Positions 60,389 to 64,000 of a DNA stretch of 64,000 bases are shown piece after piece. Position 1 is the stretch's first letter. Each line of letters begins with the position of its first letter. The stretch is taken from NCBI GenBank assembly GCA_025093555.1, contig JAIWNF010000008.1, forward strand, positions 620,001 through 684,000. The letters are read 5' to 3'. The translations under genes and the position numbers were made by a program. The notes below the pieces were generated by a model that was not told the origin of the DNA, searched no databases, and was given only the letters and a program-made list of their open reading frames with translations. The DNA comes from Circinella umbellata. Its lineage: Eukaryota > Mucoromycota > Mucoromycetes > Mucorales > Lichtheimiaceae.

Positions 60389-63143
60389 ATTACCTCAATA
60401 CCGGCGACATGAATATACTGTAATGATGGGATTTGAACCTTTGATTTTTGTTCGACAAGATAACTATCAAGTTCTTTTTCGACACGAGCAATGTTCTATA
60501 TATTTATTATGTAAATTAGTCTCTAATATCTCTCTTTTCTCTGTCCTCCTCTTGAGTCTACTTCTTGTTGTTTTGATGTGATAGGTAAATAGCATATATA
60601 TATACATGGATGCCTATTGTTAAGAAACAGAACTAATAAAAATAAAAGTTTGTACCTGTTTTTCCTGAGCAAGCTCTGGCCATCGATCATCTTCCGTAAG
60701 CAAATCAATTTTACGATCAGGAGAACTGAGTGCCTCTCGATTGATTACTTTTTGAAGTTCAATAACATCTGGACGAATAGTAGGTAATAAAGCAAATATA
60801 TCATTAAGTAGTGATGATTCAAATGGAATTGTAACTCTCCCATGAAATGTATCAGCAATACGTAACAATGTATCAAGTACTTGGACAAGTTCTTTTGGTG
60901 ATGACTATATAAAAAAACAACAAATAAATTATAATGCAATCGGTTATCTCATTATCGCTAGTAATATATGTATATGTGGGGTTTTTTTTTTCTTTTTACC
61001 TGTCCATAATGTATCCTTGATAATCCCTTTTCAAGATCTGGCATTTGTTTTAATAATCCTTTTGCTTTTGCTTTATTTGGATTATCTGTTCTTAATAATT
61101 CATCCACTGCATTAATGCGAGTATGTAATTGTCTGTTGATAATATCAATCAATTAGTATTCGCCGCAATATACTATTTCTGTTATTATTACTATTATTAC
61201 TTACTTGACGTCAACAAGAGGTCGACCCACCCATTTACGTAATAACCGTCGTCCAAAACTCGTGCTCGTATGGTTTAGTACCGAGAAAAGAGATCCCTTT
61301 TCAGAATAATTAGTTGAGTTACGATAGATTTCTAAGTTTGCCATTGTGTTTCCATTAAGAAGCATATGACTCCGTGATGAAAAATGAACGAAATATTTTG
61401 TGAGTTGAAGAGCATGTTGCAGACCAAATTCTGAAAGGTATCGTATGGTTGCGGCAAGTGCTTTACTAATTATAAAATATTAAATCCTATTAGAATCCAT
61501 TATTTTATATTTTATATTATTATTTATAATCTTTCAATAATATACAAAAAACTTTACATGACAGTATCTGGTAAGCGTAATATCTCGGAGAAGAGTACTT
61601 TTGAGGTAGAGGGTGAAGAAGAAGAATGAGTTTGATCACCTTGAATTTCAGAGTTTTGAGTATAGAATTCTGAAACATGTGTAAAAGCTGTATTGTAATC
61701 TTGCATAAAAGTATCATTTTCAGGCATCCGTTCAACACGGACAGCTTCACCAAATGCTGTTGTTCTTTTATCCCATAAAAGAAAAAAAAAAGCGAATTAG
61801 TTATACGAAAAAAAAAACACTTGGCATTCAGATTCTTAAGAAAAGCACTATTTTTACCTTTGCATACTCAAGTGTTTTACTACATTTTCGGTTGCTTTAC
61901 TCAAACTAAAAGGTAATAACAATTCGCAGGGTTCAATATGTAATACTCGAGTTTCAAGTTCTGATCGCATATATCCATCTTCGAACGAATCATAGGTAAC
62001 ATCACCTGTAGCAGGTTGAACAGCAACAAGACCAATTTGAACACGTTCATCTGGACCACCGCCACCGCGTTTTTCTTCCACAATACACAATAAGTAATTT
62101 GAAGATGATCCACCACCACTACTGCTACTCGCATTGTTATCATCCAATTCCAAATCATCCCCGGTAGCCATTTCATCGACGAAGGTTCCCTTGGTATATA
62201 AATGTTTCAATTCTCGAAGAAAAGGACCTCCTTTATTCGTTCCTGACGCTTTCAGTGCTGCTGTTTCTGTTTGTCGAACTACACCTACTTTATGACCTGC
62301 ATGTACCAAACGACGTACATGAACCGCCAATCGATGAGTAGGTATACTTGCCACATAAAAATTTCTGTCAATAAAATGAGCAATATGAAGAACCCGTGAG
62401 GCAAGTTTGGCATCATCACCAAAAAATCGAAATTTGTAACCCACTTCAATGGCTAATAAAACACCAGGATGCTTTTTTTTCAATTCAAGGACTTGAAGTT
62501 CAAGCGGTGACCAATTCTTTTTATCTTTTCCGTTGGTTGTAGTGTTAGTTGTATCATCCTCATTATAGTTATTCATACGTCGCCGTTTTTGTTCCCGTTC
62601 TTGTTCCATTTGTCCAAAACGTGCGACAAATTCTGCATGACGTTTTTCTTTGATTGGATCGTTCTCTTTCGTTGATTGACTGGGATTAGCATTATGATTA
62701 TTAAACGCGTATTGTTGTTCTAATTGAGGTATAGAATGTTGCTGCGATGATGTTTGTGTAGTGATAGTAGTAGTTGAGACTCGATCGTCTGGTGAGGAGA
62801 GGAAAGGTACAGGAGCTGTGTCATTATCATTTTTAGTTGTTGTTGATTCATCAGCATATATAAATTGATCGCGTTGTAATCGTGGAGCAGGTGGTTGTGG
62901 AGGAGGTGACAGTGAATCGGTTGGTGATGAGAAAAAAGGTGAATTGGAACCAGAGGGTGATTCTTCAATCACTTCTAAAATAAAATAATAACAAAGTTCA
63001 TTTTCAATAGAAAAGTCCTCGTTTAAACACTACCCGTTACGTATTTGTGAAATAATTAATAAAAAGCGTATATTACCATTCTCTTTTGGTTTTTTGGTTT
63101 GTTGAAAAAAAGAACTTAATGTCAACTGTCGCTTTTTACTCAT
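58592..63143 (-). CDS. MSH3: DNA mismatch repair protein MSH3
   Basis: Thirteen exons in consistent phase encode about 1078 aa: 63077-63143, 61858-62974, 61558-61764, 61205-61465, 61000-61132, 60656-60904, 60394-60495, 60081-60262, 59744-60009, 59343-59641, 59090-59204, 58933-58993 and 58592-58769. The N-terminus has a PCNA-binding box QLTLSSFF (residues 6-13). The mismatch-binding domain carries VGYKFRFFG (about 200-208), with the Tyr-Lys pair that marks MSH3 rather than the Phe-x-Glu of MSH6. It is followed by [20 protein letters not shown]. The lever/clamp region includes [15 protein letters not shown]. The ATPase has [14 protein letters not shown] (Walker A, 857-865, split by an intron), DELGRGTST (about 936) and THYPSLAEL. 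The small exon at 58933-58993 restores [12 protein letters not shown]. It partners MSH2 (MutS-beta) to repair insertion/deletion loops. An AT/GT microsatellite lies in intron 60262/60495. Confidence 0.95.
60325..60387. repeat. (AT)n-(GT)n compound microsatellite in MSH3 intron
   Basis: About 12 AT units run directly into about 19 GT units inside the intron between the 60394-60495 and 60081-60262 exons. Confidence 0.95.
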
Positions 63144-64000
63144 TATGCAAATAAGTTATTGTGGTAAAAAAAAACGCGAAAAGAAAGGGATGCGAAAGTT
63201 CTTGAGCTCCAATTTTTTTTTTTCGGTTCACGCGTCTTCTGTCACTGTTCCTCATCCTTTATTATAAGTTTTTGAATTGTAATGTATTTACAGTATTTAT
63301 GAATATTCTTAAAGATAAATAAAATTGTTAAACATCATACTAGACCAAGTGAATGTAAATCACAAATATAACTGTTATATATTGATGAGAATGTGCAATT
63401 TACTGCCTTTAATGTATGTATATATGTATATAATCTATATCATTTTATATATCGATTTTGTTGCGAGTTTTTTATATACATAGATCCTATTTTACATAAT
63501 TTTTATTAAACAACATGTGATATTTATATCTATATTTTATCTTACTACACATCTTATCAAGTACCAAGAATTACATAAGGACGGGCATGTCAAAAAATTT
63601 CAAACGGTTACTATGGAAACCAATAGAAAATGGGATCAGTAAGACAGTTTATCATGTACTTGTACTATTGTTTTCACTTCTTGATCATGTTAGACTGTAA
63701 TTATTAACGTTAGTATAATCAATCGAAAACTTGAGTAGAAAAATCAAAACAGTCTGTACAAATGTAGTATATCATAAACTAAATAGTTATAAATAAAGAG
63801 TGGTGATTATTAAAAAAAAGTATCCATATATATATGGAAAAGGGATAGACAGTGCATGTCACCACCCTCTTTTTTTTTTCGCGCTACTACATAATACAAA
63901 ATAATATTGTGGTATTTTTTTTAAGAAAAAAAGTAGGTATATGAAAATATGCATACAACATAAATTCTTAGTCTCAAAGGTTTAATAACATTTAACATGT
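63144..64000. other. intergenic, MSH3 upstream
   Basis: Likely MSH3 promoter plus AT-rich DNA. ACGCGT (63229-63234) resembles an MCB cell-cycle box and lies about 90 bp upstream of the start; a GCGAAAAG-like SCB-type word is at 63175. No gene is supported to the window end. Confidence 0.45.

Noticed and set aside
60409..60440. tRNA-like GGTTCAAATCCC on the minus strand
   Set aside because: It is coding sequence of an MSH3 exon and no cloverleaf can be formed around it.

Overview
This window is AT-rich nuclear DNA of a filamentous fungus, most likely an early-diverging Mucoromycota/Mucorales lineage. That placement is inferred from protein character, very short GT-AG introns (mostly 45-130 nt, usually GTAAGT-like donors), poly-A/poly-T-rich intergenic DNA and lineage-specific multi-exon families. 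No species is named because none can be proved from sequence alone. Most real genes are spliced, so I rebuilt exons by hand, requiring GT-AG ends and continuous reading phase across every junction.

Layout, left to right. 1-522 (+) is the 3' end of a complex I assembly factor (NDUFAF6-like), convergent with a heat-shock-factor-type regulator (872-2824, -). A proline-rich/acidic orphan (4075-4719, +) follows, then a gene-poor 5.8 kb. Next come a METTL21-type methyltransferase (10521-12162, -) and clathrin light chain (12838-13878, -). From 14.6 to 23.2 kb is a graveyard: a truncated GPI inositol-deacylase (BST1/PGAP1) relic and three decayed, mutually inverted copies of an unidentified repeat family. 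24070-29921 (-) is a 9-exon kinesin-4-like motor. 31732-33333 (-) is an unrecognised multi-exon gene with an 11-nt microexon, next to a second pair of inverted repeat arms.

The most unusual region is 36.1-45.0 kb. Two adjacent same-strand paralogs of 19 and 18 exons (893 and 905 aa) each contain three divergent copies of a domain of about 150 residues. Its predicted strand/helix order and sequence pattern resemble the RNase H fold, but most catalytic acids are replaced. The six copies share intron positions and phases, and one exon is exactly 79 nt in all six. I recognise no described family with this architecture.

The right part holds a CLIP-170/Bik1-type CAP-Gly protein (48491-50996, -), divergent from a PNRC/EDC1-like decapping coactivator (52425-53555, +). 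Two MITE-like elements with terminal inverted repeats follow (56708-57327 and 58099-58423, the latter flanked by TA), with a decayed gene carrying a long TCA run between them. MSH3 mismatch repair (58592-63143, -, 13 exons) comes last.

Functionally the recognised genes are scattered housekeeping: microtubule motor and plus-end tracking, vesicle coat, mRNA decay, mismatch repair, respiration and stress transcription. There is no gene cluster. I saw no rRNA, convincing tRNA or CRISPR.
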